Notes under the pieces: model-generated
Seen by the model: only the letters and a program-made list of their open reading frames with translations
Databases searched by the model: none
Told to the model about the DNA's origin: nothing
Part shown: piece by piece, positions 46,908 through 61,459 of the stretch
Numbering within the stretch: position 1 is the stretch's first letter
Layout of the letters: each line of letters opens with the position of its first letter
Origin: Apostichopus japonicus
Taxonomy: Eukaryota > Echinodermata > Holothuroidea > Aspidochirotida > Stichopodidae
Direction of reading: 5' to 3'
NCBI RefSeq assembly: GCF_037975245.1
Contig: NC_092572.1
Coordinates: 2,395,501 to 2,459,500 of the forward strand
DNA length: 64,000 bases
Program-made: the position numbers and the translations under genes

Positions 46908-47155
46908 CATTAATTAAATTAAATATCCGACATTTATCAAACTAGAGTAAGTTAGGATATAGCAGGAGGTTGCTGCCTTTTGATGGTGGTGCTGAAGCCC
47001 AGCCTCCTTGCAAAAACCATACGAGACATTAATACAACATTTTTGATATATTAATTGAATTAAATATCCGATATTGAATCCAATTAGAGTAAGTCAGGAT
47101 ATAGCATATGTTTGATGCCCTTTGCATGGTGGTGGTGAAGCCCAGCCTCCTTGCA
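46908..47155 (+). repeat. Two-unit tandem repeat (about 140 bp), copy 2
   Basis: This is the counterpart of 282-530 in the second large duplicate, nearly identical. Confidence 0.7.
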
Positions 47156-47404
47156 TAGAGATTGTGGCCATCGGTCAGGTGTGTATTGCAGCTGACCTAC
47201 GAAAGGGATTATAATGGTTCATACGATCTTAGGTAGATAATCCGAGAAGCGTTGCTGTATCTCCGCCGAAATGCCATGATTTGTACGTTTTAAGAAAAGT
47301 CACCCAGGAAATAACTTACGCACGAAAACCTAACTATACCGAACGACTGATCCGCTCTCAACCCCAGTCTCCTTGCATCTTGACTGTGACTGTATGATCA
47401 TCAT

Positions 47405-47896
47405 TAGGGATGCACCGGATATCCGGTCCGGCAGGACTATCTGGCCGGATAGTGAGCAATTATCCGGTTCCGGTTCCGGCCGGATATTTTTCAAAATCCG
47501 GCCGTTTCTTTTTTCAAAATCTGGCTGGATCTTCTTTAAAATCTGGCCTGAATTATTCCTTAAAAAGGTGTTGGTATTAACTTAAATCAATGTAAACTAT
47601 TTCCAAAAATTAATAAAAACATTCAAAGTAAGGAAAAATTAGTTTTAACATGTTTAATTTAATTTTCTCAATGGTCTGACCCACTGTTTCTAAAGATCAA
47701 CCAAAATAATACTCCTTGTTTCATACTTCTACTTCTTATTAATGATTTTCTTTTGTGTAATGAAAAAAATCCGGTTCCGGCCGGATTTTATCCGGCCGGA
47801 TTTTATCCGGCCGGATTTTATCCGGCCGGATTTCATGTACTATCCGGCAAAATCCGGTTCCGGCCGGATCCAAATATTTGGATCGGTGCATCCCTA
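47405..47896. mobile_element. Short hAT-like non-autonomous element, copy 2
   Basis: This is the same insertion as 780-1,246. It is about 25 bp longer, because the right arm holds extra repeats of the TTTTATCCGGCCGGA unit while the left arm has lost one GGTTCC unit. The internal CCGG repeats therefore changed length after the large duplication. Confidence 0.8.
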
Positions 47897-48129
47897 ACCA
47901 TCATCGTCAGGTGTGTACGTATCACCATGAGATACTACACATGATTTTAGCCAAAAGGCCGAGAAGCGATGATATGTAGTTGCTCAGCCAAGAAAGAAGC
48001 ATTCAGCTATTGTAAGTGAAAGTTCAGTTAGCACAGTAGTTGGAAATGCTGGTATTGGGACTGAGGCAGGCTCGCATTAAGCTTACAAAAGAAATCGGGC
48101 CGTGTGGAAAATTGTTTGAGTTATAGTGA

Positions 48130-48450
48130 AGTTCACTCGGGCCTGTTGCTATGGACGTTAAGGCCTGGCGCCCGCTATGCGACCTCGAGCTTGCTATGGC
48201 GGTCGCTTGCGATGCTCTTGCGAGTTCTTGCGATCCATCTAAAGTCGCCAAGTGTGCGAGGATCGGTCGCAAGGTGGTTGCAGGTGATCGCTGTCCGCAG
48301 ACAAGATCGCATTTGGTCGCAAAGTTTTAAACGTGGTCAAAACTTTCGTGACTTCCCCCGCAAGGTGGTCGCAAGACCGATCGCCAAGTGTGCGATAGTT
48401 GGTCTTGTGAGGTCTCTGTCGCTAACACCCCCAGAAACTCTCCCAGAAAC
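48130..48450. repeat. GC-rich stretch with repeated TCGCCAAGTGTGCGA, copy 2
   Basis: This is the counterpart of 1,480-1,800, differing by a few substitutions. The same repeated 15-mer is present twice. Confidence 0.4.
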
Positions 48451-49578
48451 GACGATTTCCTAACATTTTCCTTACATCTTTTATATAATATTTTCCACAA
48501 ATTTTGTAAAAATGTTTTTAAAACGTTTAGGCATCGAAAAAGCTTAAAAATTGAAAATATGTAGCAATTTCAATTCAACTACCTGCAGGGGAAAGCCTTT
48601 CATTTGATCATCGATGTTCTCAAAACTTTTATTAAAATAACACTACAACGTTTTAAAGAATCTTGTATAATACAGAATGATAACATTTTGAAACCATCGT
48701 CAAATGTCTTCTTAAAACTACAAACATTTTGATGATGTTATTAACATATTTTCAGCAAAACAGTATGCTTGATGTTTAAAAATATTATTAAATGTTTTAA
48801 CAAAAAATGACATATCATTTGAAGAAAGTACTTAATAAAGAGTAACCTGTTTATTGGGGAGTTTTGTTTGTAACTTCATCACATAACCAGTACCCTATTT
48901 ATCATCCTATCAGGCAAATGAAGCCCATGAGGAAGTACGGTAATAACGTGTTTACAATATCACTATAACGTATATGTTATGACTAAAAACGCTTCAGTGA
49001 TGTTACTAAAATGTTTTTGACAACACGTTTACATTTGATGTTATTAACGTGTAATTACAATATTGTTACACAAAGAAGGTACTTGTTTTGGAAACAATTA
49101 CCAATTTTAGGTATAGCATTATGTATAGTCATACAGAGGAACTTAAGCCAAAATAAGATGTTATATATTAACTGTGTTATCAGTACCACAGTTGTTATCT
49201 TAAACCGCAAATGGTGCTCAAACGAAAGTATAAAAACGTTTATACAAATATTTTTACAACACATGCTTACTATCAGAAGTCCGGCTTACAAAAATCAGTT
49301 CTACATAGTTGTCTATTGTAATATTGTGACAAGCCCGCTCCTCCGACATGTAATATTATATCGGGACTCGCGAGAGATAGGCACTGGGGTTACCTTGATG
49401 CCGTTTTTATGCTTCTTCAGGAGACGTCTCGAACGGAAGATAGAAGAAAACAATGAGTTCACAGAAAAACAATTTGACGAGATAGGATTTGATTAGTGCT
49501 TCGGTATCATTTCTTCTCTGTCGATTCTCTTCTCTAATTAAATAAAAATACAATGATTTGACTCCGTCAATTACTTAC

Positions 49579-49908
49579 TCAAAGGAGTGACGAAGTCACG
49601 AAGTTTCGAAACCCATGCCGCCTTTCATACATTACTTCTATAAAATCCCACTGCGCACAATCAGAAGGCAGCCAATAACCTGACCATCCTGTATTAGCTA
49701 ACGATATAAATATCAGTCTAGAAAGCACTGATCTGCCCTGATTGGTTGGGAGTTTTGAAGTCCACCCCTTTTCTATGGAAACTTCCATTGCACGTGAGAA
49801 GAAGCTTCTCGAATGTTCTACAGACACAACGGAATCTATTTTGGGAAAAGGCCCTGTGACATGATTCAATAAGATAGTTAAAACTTGTCGTGGGAAAACT
49901 GAATCCAT
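49579..49908 (-). CDS. Candidate exon or small ORF, unknown product, copy 2
   Basis: This is the counterpart of 2,936-3,265, open over the same 109 codons, with one residue changed. The caution is the same: the duplicate is too recent for an open frame to prove selection. Confidence 0.25.
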   Translation of the reverse strand: MDSVFPRQVLTILLNHVTGPFPKIDSVVSVEHSRSFFSRAMEVSIEKGWTSKLPTNQGRSVLSRLIFISLANTGWSGYWLPSDCAQWDFIEVMYERRHGFRNFVTSSLL

Positions 49909-52196
49909 GACCTAAATAAATATATAAGGGGCCTGTAAGGTGTCTCGATGGAGTGTTTCGGTAACATCAAAGAGGCAGTATTACTATTTCATAACACTAT
50001 GTCAACGGCTACGCGGAATACATCAAGCAACCGTGAAAAGAAAGTTTCAACATTGACAACGTCATCAGTCCTTTTGATAATTGGAAGTATTGAATCCAAA
50101 TCAAAAGGCAGTTTGTAGCAGTCTTGAAAAAAAAAAATAAGGTACGTTTGATTGTGAACTGCCGTATTGAGTGTAGCAGCCTGTAAATAATGTATATCCT
50201 AGCGGTAGGAACGAAAATGAAGCCTTCATGTAGTGTAAGCTTAGGCTGAATTTATAAATGCCCGTACTAACTTGTTAGGCTAACGCTTGGCATGTTGACT
50301 AGTGTAGGCCCTAGCACAGGCCTAGACGAATATCATATTATCAGTCACAGGTTTGGCCTGAATGCGAATGTGTTGTGAAACAACCTTCGGGTGTGATTGT
50401 TGATAGCCTAGGCCTGTATTCTGAATCTGAGTTAAAATCGAAGTTTAGCCCAGGCTTTGGACTAGCGTGTAGCCTAGCTATAGTATCGGCCTGGGCAGCA
50501 CACCGCTGTAAATGATAAACGATCACCTAGGCCTATGACAATGTTCGGGACAACAACAAAAACATTCACGGTTGCGTACGGTTGCATGTGGCAGTAGCCT
50601 AATGCCTTAAATTAAACTATAGGCCTTTCCTGTATTTTTGGACCATCTGTTTTAAAGCTATGCTAAACATCTGTGGTTCTACAGTAGGTAGCTACTGTAT
50701 GCGACAATATTTTTGTTTCTGAAATGTAAACTCATCAATTTTGGTACTTTTTTTCAGTGCAAAATAGCTCCTAAACTTGTAGAGGTACATATGTTTATGT
50801 GGAATGTGTGTTATGTAATTAGTCAGTTCCCAGCAGTGCGAAAAGTGCTTTCTTTTATTGTTGTAGAATATGCACGGGGTTTCTTGACGTCACTCCTCAT
50901 TACTATTTAATTAGGTACAACTTATCATTTTTGAAGATCAATTTCTCAGTCATTATCTAATTTTTATGTCTGGTAATAGTTGAATTTGATGAAGGAAAGG
51001 TGTTTAAACCAATTGTTATTGACAAAAGACACACAACGGGATAGGGAATTTTGGCCGTATTTTCCGAACGTAAATTATCCATTGTTTAGAAAAAATGTTT
51101 TTGGGGCATGAATATCATCATTTCCAATTTTAAAAACTTGTATATTTGCTGTAAAAAAATCCTTTACCACAAATTCAAATCAATTTCTCTTCAAATCATT
51201 CTGTAAACGAAGTCAAGCCCACGGCAAATATATACGCACATGAATACAGGTTACGGATGCAGGTTGGTACGTATTGCGCGAAATGCTATAACTAAGCGTG
51301 ATAAAACTAATGGAATTGAATTGCTTGTATCATGGAACTTCTTGCTTATATCGAGTGATAAGAGGAACTTTTCATGGCCGTAAAATGACTTTCCTTAGCT
51401 GTATGGATAGGGGCATAATGACGCCCGGAGATCATGAAATACTCATTGCCAATACATCGATTTGGTACATACACACATAACAATAAATGCAAGCAATGTC
51501 ATATCGTAACAATCGCTACTGTTAGTACTACTTGCTGAAATAAGACACTCAACACTGGTTTGCATTTATCACCAGCAATACTTTTATTTAGAGACTCTCA
51601 TGAAGATGGACCCATGCTGGTGCTCTTCCAAGTACAAGCCCTGTCACCGACTGCAAAGACTACAAGTCCTGCCAGTGCCCTTTTAAGTTCACCTTCCTGA
51701 AATTGTACATGGGGTTACTAGTATTCAGCCAATGGAGCTCTGATGGTATCGAGACAGGGGCCTTTGTACTGGGTATATTTTCAAACATAACTAGTTTTGT
51801 GGAAAATGCAGGTTATACAACAGGCAATTAAAAATGACAGCTGAGATGTCATTTTGGCTTTAAAAATGGCCAGGGACAACTCTATAGTTCACCCACTGAA
51901 AGGACAGTGGTTGCCACTCTGACACCACGATGAGGTCAGCTTTGAGGGATTTTTGGTCACAGCACTTTTTTTTTTTTAAATGACAACACCTTTTTATTGG
52001 TCTCTTTATTTCTCGTTCATACTACATAACACTTTGAGACGTAAAGCTGTTAGGAAATATTAACAAGACAACAAGCATAGCTATTAACCTATATGGAAAG
52101 ACCTCAGGTAAAGCAGTAGGACAGATTGTTTTAATGAAAGGCAAGTCCAGGAATGGCAAGAAAGTTTGGTCGAACAGTTAAAAAGTACACAAATAC

Positions 52197-52725
52197 AGTA
52201 TTTTTATGCAGTATTTTTATGCTGGCATTATTTCTAGACACTCGTTTTCCTTGATTTCCGACGTTCATGGCATATGCACGTAGAATTTAATGGTTAACTT
52301 AAATCAGTTGACTAGTGCCGTATGTTTATGCTGGCTTTATTTCTAGACACTCGTTTTACTTGATTTCCGACGTTCATGGCATATGCACGTAGAATTTAAT
52401 GGTTAACTTAAATCAGTTGACTAGTGCCGTATGTTTATGCTGGCTTTATTTCTAGACACTCGTTTTACTTGATTTCCGACGTTCATGGCATATGCACGCA
52501 GAATTTAATGGTTAACTTAAATCAGTTGACTAGTGCCGTATGTTTATGCTGGCTTTATTTCTAGACACTCGTTTTACTTGATTTCCGACGTTCATGGCAT
52601 ATGCACGCAGAATTTAATGGTCAACTTAAATCAGTTGATAAGTGCAGTGTTTTTATGCTGCCAGTATGTCTAGACACTCGTTGTACTTGATTTCGACATT
52701 CACGGTATATTCACGCAACATGTAA
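52197..52725 (+). repeat. 109-bp minisatellite, five units (copy 2)
   Basis: This is the same array as 5,560-6,190 but with one fewer internal unit. The missing unit accounts for 109 bp of the offset change between the two large copies. Confidence 0.95.
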
Positions 52726-52729
52726 TGGT

Positions 52730-53583
52730 CAGGAACGTAGCCAGGGGGTTGGAGCAGGGGAGCGACTGCTCCCCCTTTCAGTGACAACAAATGTTTTTTT
52801 TTAGCATGGTATTTTTTTAGTGCTCTTTTGATCTTGAATACTCGTCAGCTCCTTTAACTCGATTATAATCGTAGTAACATTCAGGGATACTGATTCCGCT
52901 ACCTACCTAGTTTGGCAGATGCAATTAGCTTAATTTAGCCTATAGCCTATTACAAGCCTACAGTTGGTCACTGCGTAATAAAATACATATCGCCTACCTA
53001 ACCGTACTCGAGTGGAGTGTCCCGAACCGTATGCAGGATGATGTCGACAACGTTCGTTCTCATCCTTTCTATGATTGGTCCTAAGTTGTTGCACGAACAG
53101 CATGTTATGAAGCTAAGTTAGCAATCGTACGTGATACTCGCTTCCTATAAATAATGATTACACTGCTAACACATTGCGATAACGATATTTGTTTTTTAGC
53201 CACTGCACATCTGGCTGTCTTACAACATATGAAAGTTTATATTGTCCATCAGTTAAGCTCGTCAAATGTATTAAAGTCCAGACATTGGACAATAAACAAG
53301 AATCATCCTACTGGAAAAAAATTGTAAAGAGCACTTTTGTCTTTCTGATATTCTAAGTAAAAAACATGTAAAAGAATTCAAACAGGAAACAAAATCTGCT
53401 GATAATATGATATCATATGATCATGATGAAACTGGCAAAACAATGCAGCAGATCGCATCTAAGGACCTTCATTTGTTCAAAAATATCTCAAAGGGAGGGG
53501 GACACCCCTCCCCTTAAACCCTCCCCCACATCAACCGCAAAATACGCCCCTCTCCACCTTTCAAATTCCTGGCTGCGTCGCTG
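52730..53583 (+). mobile_element. hAT-like non-autonomous element, copy 2 of the 6,201 insertion
   Basis: This is the same insertion as 6,201-7,054 with the same ends and flanks, carried along by the large duplication. Confidence 0.85.
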
Positions 53584-55721
53584 TTTATGGTTCACTTAAA
53601 TCAGTTGACTATTGCCGTAATTTTATGCTGGCATTATTTCTAGACACTCGTTTTACTTGATTTCACGATACTACCCGGTTCCTAATCTATTACCCGAGTC
53701 CTACGCAAAGTGTGATTTTTTTTTTTGGGGGGGGGGCAAACCGATGGATAATAGGCGATCAAAGTTTTAGGCGATCAAAGATAACAGCAATAATGAAAGT
53801 ATGCCATTGATATCTTATAACTGCCTCACAATTTCAACAAATAAACAGACGGTTAGGCTAGATTTTCCTATTGACTTAGTGTGGAGTTAGGCTACCATGT
53901 GGAAGAAATTGAAAGAATTCTCACAATTATTATTCATTCATTCGTTTATTTCATAGAAGGAAAGACTGTCAAGGAATTTTACGAGATGTTACTTATGGAT
54001 TATAGACGGGATAACTAAAAAATAATAATAGCAAGTGGCTTTTAACTAAACGTTTACTCCAAATGCGATCAAATTGCACGAATCGCGCAATTTCGTGGCT
54101 AATGCGAACCATGGACCTGCATAATAGATCTAGTAGTAGTAAAAACTGTTTAAGAGCTAAATTGGATATTTTTATGTTCTGATCCAATAGAGGTGGAGAA
54201 CAAACATAAGTAGTGGCGGCAGTGCGATTATAGTAGTGATGTTAATTACATGAAGTTATAAACAAGTTAATGAAAGAAACAAAAGCAAATAGAAATTATT
54301 GAGGAAGGTTGTATACCTTATCTTACACCTATTTGAACATGAACGCATTGTCAGTGGAGAATATAATTCATTTATTTTAGCATCCAATGTGTAATTTCTT
54401 GATAATGGAAATACACGAGGGTAAACAAATTTGTCAGGGTACCCGGATACCCGACGGGTAACGGCTCTCGGGTACCCGGTTCCCGATTTTTGGACTTGTG
54501 TAAACACTAAATACATAGCCTTAAACATCATCATACACACTTTATTTGTATACCGTACAGCAGGGTGCATCGTATGCCGTTCATGCCTGCATATATGGTA
54601 ACTAATATACGCGCAAATTTCTCGCTTCCCAATTTGACAATCATTTTGTTATTTTATATTAATTAAAGGTTCCATCATTAAATGTTTTTTGTACACATTA
54701 AAGGCAAATAACAACACGCTTCCCTCACGCACAAGCCAGCGTATTGTCCGGGTCATAATATATATAAGTATTATATATATGATATAAGTATTGCATGTAC
54801 CTGTAGAGGTACTATAAAGTGCAGGTTTTCATGGAGGACAGCAGCCCAGACGCAAGTTTTACTGAGCCGACGCAAGCATTTTCAAGATATTGCGTCCCGT
54901 GGACGCAAGTTTTAAAGTCCCAGTAACAATACTGCTTATACCATATAGCAACTTTTCGCATTGTTATTGGTACACAATACAATTTCAAGCTTGCATATAA
55001 GTCAAAATACTTAATAAATACACTGAGGTTTGCAGGGATGTCAAAGGTGAATTGTACTACCAGGTTGGTGTGATATAACAATCTACCTGAATTATCCCCC
55101 TATGAATGAATAGTATCGTAGAAAGGTTAACATTGACAAGTCGTCATAGGTCTCGTACTTGGTATATATTGTACCATGTTAATTGGAGGAACACCCTATT
55201 GATGTTGGTGGAGGTTAAAGATCATCTAGGGTCAACAGAGATCATATGCATTTTTGCATTGTGGATATTGGAGTTAAAAGGTAATATAGAGTTCCAAAGG
55301 TGTGAAGGACTAAAACATGGTATTGCAAGAAATGCTTACATTTTGACAAATTTCCAAAAACAAATACAAAAACATTGACAGATTTCATGCATGGGGTTTT
55401 GAACGCTCCATATTAAGTAGACTCATGTTGTCTTTGGCATAGGTCGAAGGTCATATATGATCAGGAGAATGTGTTTCCACTTTCTCTGTTTCAGTTGCAC
55501 GAAAAGTGCTTAAGTACTATGTCATATTATAAAGAAAGCCTTACAAATATGGCATGTAATGATTGAAGGCAAAAGCAAATCCACATTTCACTGTGTGTTA
55601 CTCTATGATCAAGCATGTTTTGTTTTTCTTGGTTCCAAACAGAGACAGACTGCTTTGGCACAGAAGAGGAACGGAACTTCCTTGGAAGAATATTATGGTG
55701 GATCTTTTGAGTGATGATTAT

Positions 55722-55828
<107 letters not shown>

Positions 55829-55975
55829 TTGAAATCGTAATGAGTTGTATAATCCGGAACGGTGAATAAACTTCCAGTCTCCACCTGAATTCTGACCCGG
55901 GACTCCCGCTGTATCTGCGGATTACCCTAATCACTGATTATATGTAAAGACGTTCGAAACTGGTAAGGAAGGTCG
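55829..55975 (-). mobile_element. tRNA-derived SINE-like element, copy 2
   Basis: This is the counterpart of 9,387-9,540. Here the B box is damaged by changes inside GGTTCGAATCC, and the anticodon-arm loop also differs. This fits loss of constraint in a dead SINE. Confidence 0.55.
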
Positions 55976-56563
55976 TCATTCCAGTGTAGTCGATTCGATG
56001 TTTCGACTTTGGGTTTATTTGTTTATACATATATATGTATATATATATATAGGTTGCCAACTCCTATTAAATTCTATATCAATTAGTTCTCTTTCAGGAA
56101 AAGTGCCAACAACAATAAAGCAATTTGAGAACATCTTTTTTGATATGCTATCAATCATGTTTTTTTTCTTTTATTGTGGCTTGCATGTTGAAGATCATGA
56201 ATGGAAGTACATGTAGTGCAAACATTGAGTGAATTTAGCCAAATTTAGAACCATTCAATTTAGGTCTCCCAGGAACAGCATGAGAAAATTGTCTACTAGT
56301 GAGTGAAGATGTTTGTTTACAAGTTACGAAACCTTCAGGCTCTGATAGCAACAAATCTTCATTATTATGATGCAAACATTGAAAATGCAATGAATGGCCC
56401 AACCTGTTAGCTATCCAGTGGTGGGTAGTGTTTAGCTAGTGAGAACTTCTATTTAGACTTAGAAACCACATTACTCTTGTGATTTAGTGTGCAAGCCAAT
56501 AGGGCTTTAATGGGCATATTCCATCTTCAGAGCATCGAAAGTATAACCAATCTGAAGCTATGT

Positions 56564-56719
56564 CAGGATTCATGCCCGGATTCATCCCAGGATTCAAACT
56601 CATCACAGGATTTATCACAAGATTCATCCTTAGATTCAGATTTATCACCAGATTTATCCCCGGATTCAGACTAATCACAAGATGTATTACAGGATTCATT
56701 TTAATCACGTGATTCATGT
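56564..56719 (+). repeat. 12-bp minisatellite, copy 2
   Basis: This is the counterpart of 10,125-10,280 with the same number of units and a few base changes. Confidence 0.85.
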
Positions 56720-57039
56720 GTAACGAGTGCAATCGTATGCAAAGTGAGACCGGTGTGGAAGCATTAAGTTTATTGCACCCTTTCATTCGAAAATCAGTAT
56801 TTCCACATCCTTCTCCATAGTCACACTCGCATTTATCTAAAAATTAAGATCTATCCCCAGACTCATCCCCACACAGCTTTATCACCTGTAACGTATTACA
56901 CTTAACTGCACTTTACAACCATCACATTCGTCAGTTATAGAGTTAGCTAGACCCCGTTGACCCACAGCTTGGTAATATGCCTACATATGGTATATAATGA
57001 TGGAAACAATTATGTGTGAACGTACTGAGTCAATACAGA

Positions 57040-57395
57040 AATCATTTGATTTATTCAGTATACAGACCCAGCAAACACAAACATGATCTTAAAATATCAG
57101 GAAAATACTTGAACAAATGTTATGATAACGTTATAAATAAGGTTATTAAAACGGTAAATGTTGAATCGCTAGAAAAGCCGGATAACATTTTCACAACGTT
57201 TTATATAACGGTATTTTGATGTCAGCACAATGTTCTTAAGATGTTGCAGAAAATGTTGTAAAGGCTTTATAATAACTTTTAAAACAAATTAAGATAACAT
57301 TACAAAATAACGTTATAAAAAAACATTAAATGTTGAGTCGCTAGAATAGCAGGATAACGTTTTCAAAACGTTTTACATAACGTTATTTCGATGTA
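57040..57395. repeat. AACGTT-rich imperfect tandem repeat, copy 2
   Basis: This is the same repeat as 10,600-10,970 with small indels. Confidence 0.6.
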
Positions 57396-58159
57396 TGTAT
57401 TTTAGATCCTCCTGCAAGCAGGAACTCGCGAAGAAGCCTCATTGGCTTATCAAAGCCGCAAGCTGACAGAAGTCAGTCTTAAAAAAAATAAGTGGTTTCT
57501 GCTGTTACGGTGAGTGGAGCAATATATCTATAACTTCAGAATTGCAATTTAAGTTATTGAGAGGAAAGTCGTTATACAGGACAATGTGGACATGTTTATG
57601 TGGACGGTCCCAATAATCCCCCTATATACATAACTTTATATACAGTAAGAAATTAAAAAAAAAACGATTGTATATGCAAGGTACATAATATGCGTACAGT
57701 TTAATACTAAACGAAAATCCAGACCAAAAGTGTAAACAAGAGGGCAATCCGCGGAGTTGCATATCTCATTGCCAGCACACTGAATACAGACACAGATTAC
57801 ATGCAATACCCATGCAATTTAACCAATGTCACAAAAGTATATATGATATAAGCCTTTCGAACCTCTATAATGTACTAACTGTTCGCCGTCACAGTGTATA
57901 TGTATGGTACGCCAAATGATACGCTAAAATTCAACACACTACACAATGGCAACAATATCAAGTACAAGTACCTTATTTTTCACTCATATTTTATACAAAT
58001 TATTATGTTAGCTTATGATAAATCCATCCATCAGTTTTCAACAAAAGGTGTTAAATATCTCTTTTATTGTTTGTTTTGCTCTTGCTCCACATTAAGTCCC
58101 AGTAACTAATTAGTCTGATATTGGGTTTGCCACTGTTCTATTTGAACGCAAGAAAACTA

Positions 58160-60420
58160 CTTTTGAATTGGGCAAAGAGCATTACAACGATTCCCAACGA
58201 TCCCACATGAGGCAAGAGAAAAGATGGCTGACTTAGGACATGTGAAGGCCAGGTCAGAGAACATCGTCTCCACTATCCAATTGACGTCCATATTGTCCAA
58301 GACCAGGATGCAATGCTGCCGTCGTTGGGGATGACCCCTTCGCAGACTGCTTCCAGCAAAAGTTACAAGAGGAAGTATCCCGTAGCGAGACTTTAGCCAA
58401 TTCAGGGTTTAGGACTACTGAAAGACGCCCGAGAGTTAACAGACCAGCCAGAGGAGAGAGACCATACGGGACAACGACCGCTCCTCCATCCGTCCGGCCC
58501 TAGGGGTGCCCACCTCGCTATGGCAAAACAGGGGGTGGGGGAGACTATCAAACTTTCCCAGAAATGGGAGTAGGCCTACATAGGCGGGGACAAGTGGGTG
58601 TAAGACACAATTGCAAAGGGGTACAAGATATAATTCACCTTCAGCCCGCCTTTCGGCGGCGTATGAAGACCCACGGATCCCGTCAAACTTTCATCTCTTG
58701 AGGGGGAGAATTTGGCTCTGCTAGTCAAGCAAGCAATTTTAGAGGCACCGGTACAGGCGGGACCCCTCTTCCGGTCCTCATTCTTTTTAACCAACAAATG
58801 GAATGGTACCTGGTGTCCTATTTAAACCTAAAACCCCTCAATTCAAATTATGTCAGGCCAAAACATGTCCGTATGGAAACTCTAAAGCTTATCATACCAC
58901 TTCTCAGAAAAGTTATGTGGGAGGCGACCGTAGACCTCTAGAACGTTTACCTACACATCCTCATGTACGATGACCATCGTCGGTTCCTGACGTTCAACTA
59001 CGAAGGCCAGGACTTCCAATTCCGAGCACTACCTTTTAGACTGTCCACTACTGTGCATGATCGGCAAGGTCTTGAGGAAGATTCGCGTCTCCAGGGGCAG
59101 GTTCATCGTGGTCGCCACATTCAGGACTCTCAGACTCTGGTTCGGGGAGATACTCCAACTACTCATGGACGTCTCAAGGATCCTACCAGATACGCCCCAC
59201 CTGCTTTATCAGAGATGGAGCACACTCATACACCCAGACATCAAGGGGCCGAATTAGTTGCTGGAGGTTGTCCGGACTAGACTCAGACATAGATGCTTTT
59301 CGGAGGCAGCTACCGCAGTGGTGGCCGACGCTAGGCGAAGAACAATCGATGCGACTTACGATTCCCGCCTGCGCAAACTCAGCGAAGGGTACCGACCGAG
59401 ACAGGTTTTGTCGACTGAGGTACCTTTAGCGCAGAAAGCTGAAATTCTCCACTCCCTTTTCAAAGACGGCAGGCAGGTCTCGACTATCAAAAACAACAGG
59501 TCGGCATTCGCTGCTATCCATAAGAGATTCTCGGACGGTTCCACGCCAGAAAACAACAAAAATATATTGCCCAGCTCATTTGCTGGATAGCCAACAGACG
59601 CCCAAGAATTCGAAGACTGGTCCCGTCCTTACGAGACTACCATATGAACCGATGGCGACGTCGTCTTTTGCTGCATCAAACAAGGAAACGCTGCTCCTCG
59701 TCGCTTTGGCGTCTGCCAGGAGGAGGAGCTGCCTTCACGCTCTCTCAACCGAATCCGACCATATCAGGTTCGAGACCCAAGGGGTTAGGATGTTCCCTTA
59801 TCCGTCCTTCCTGGTGAAGAATCAAGAACTCAATTTCCTGCTGGGGGGCATCTTCATTCCACAGATTAAGAACCTCTCGTCAGTCCTTGAAGACAAGCAG
59901 TGGTGTCCTGTCAGGGCACTGAAGTGGTACCTCTACAAAACAGAGGCGCTGCGGGGGTCAACGACGTAGTTATTCATCTTGCCTCGTACACCTTACTCAG
60001 CGTCTTGGAACACCTTGTCTCAATGGCTGGTGGAAACTATCCGTCCCTTCACGACTGGGCCGGGGAGGGCGAGTGCCCACAACATCGGATACTTTACAGG
60101 CCGAGTCGGCATTTGGTAGCGCGGTGTTGCGAGGCCCGTAGGTACATGGTCCCACCATCGAGTCGTGCCACTCGTTGCTAAGGTTGTAAGGAGACGCTTG
60201 AGAAGCGCCCTTCCCCACTAGGGGGCGCTACAGACTCTTTGTTAGACACCTGGGGTGTACGTCGATGAGGCCGTCGGAGCTGGCGGGTGCTTTCAAGCCA
60301 ACTCTCGACCCTGCCGGACCTGGGAGCCGGTAATGGAGGGTGCACAGTGTTAAAAGGTTATCATTGACATTATAGACACGGTATAACGGTGATGAGACAT
60401 GTAAGCTCGTCACTAGTAAT
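58160..60420 (+). mobile_element. Decayed DIRS-type retrotransposon, copy 2
   Basis: This is the counterpart of 11,740-14,000 with the same deletions and order of parts. A 2-bp insertion near 59,560 adds a frameshift in the recombinase that copy 1 lacks. Confidence 0.85.
59258..60181 (+). pseudogene. DIRS tyrosine recombinase, frameshifted (copy 2)
   Basis: This is the counterpart of 12,840-13,760. An extra AA near 59,560 stops the N-terminal frame earlier (at 59,590). The catalytic part is open at 59,580-59,969 with CPVRALKWYL in place of the CSVRALKWYL of copy 1; Pro matches the usual family form. So copy 1 and copy 2 have picked up separate lesions. Confidence 0.85.
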
Positions 60421-61459
60421 TATCTTAAGCTTATAAGTTTTGGATTCTTCACTAAATTAAATATCAATCTTAAGATCTGTCTTGACTCATCCTTCAGCGA
60501 ACTCTTGCAAGATTTATAATAGCTATCACATGTACCACAAATTAGCTGGGTTAGTTGCATGCACTTTTATGCTATGAAGATGGAACCGTTTTGTGCGTGG
60601 AAAGAAGTTACACACTTCTTTAACGAAGAGAAAGAAAAATAAAGCCCAACTTTACTGTCACATTTAGTTAGTTTGAATTGTGGGACCGAGTTACTTGGTG
60701 TAACGTTGACGACTCTAAGAACATATTTATAACCTACCCTTAATAAAACATGTCTTAGGGCAAATCCAGGGTTTTAAACAGATGGTGTGTGATTCTGAGG
60801 TCATTGAAGCGAACTTAAGTTAGGGGCCTTTGGGGAACTTCCCCCTTTGAAAAAAATGTGTTCGGAAAGAGGGCCTTACATGCTAAATGGTGCTATCATT
60901 TGCATCATTTCAACTGCATTTGTAAATATGACTTAGCTTATGTGTGTTATAAGATGTTAGCCATTGGCAAAGAAAAGTTAGGGGAAGGAGGGGAGGGAAG
61001 GAGGCCCGTTTTCTCATGATCATAGTGGCTAAGATTCGGAATTTATTAACGATATAAAAAAATTTACAAACAAATAAGAGGTAGGTAAACTAACCCATGT
61101 ATCTCATTTCTCAGTGACTCAAATAGAGATGTTGTGTTTTTTTTTATCAAAAACCGACAATCCAGATGCCATTCGAAGCACGGGACTTTCATCAGAAGTG
61201 TATATAACCGAATCAAAGTTAACTACTTTGGAGAAATCTCGTTCTATTCCTTTTATGGCTAACGAGGAAAACCCTCATAGGAGATTACGCTGTGCTATAA
61301 TAACAAGTAGCATATCGCTTGTCGTATCGATTTAGGTGTTTAGTTTTCTTTACCTTCTATTAATTATATTGACAAGTCGGGGTCATATTCTGTACACTTC
61401 TCTGATAAAATTGTGGAAAAACAACGGTTCTTTGTAAACATAAATGCATTATTGCTTGA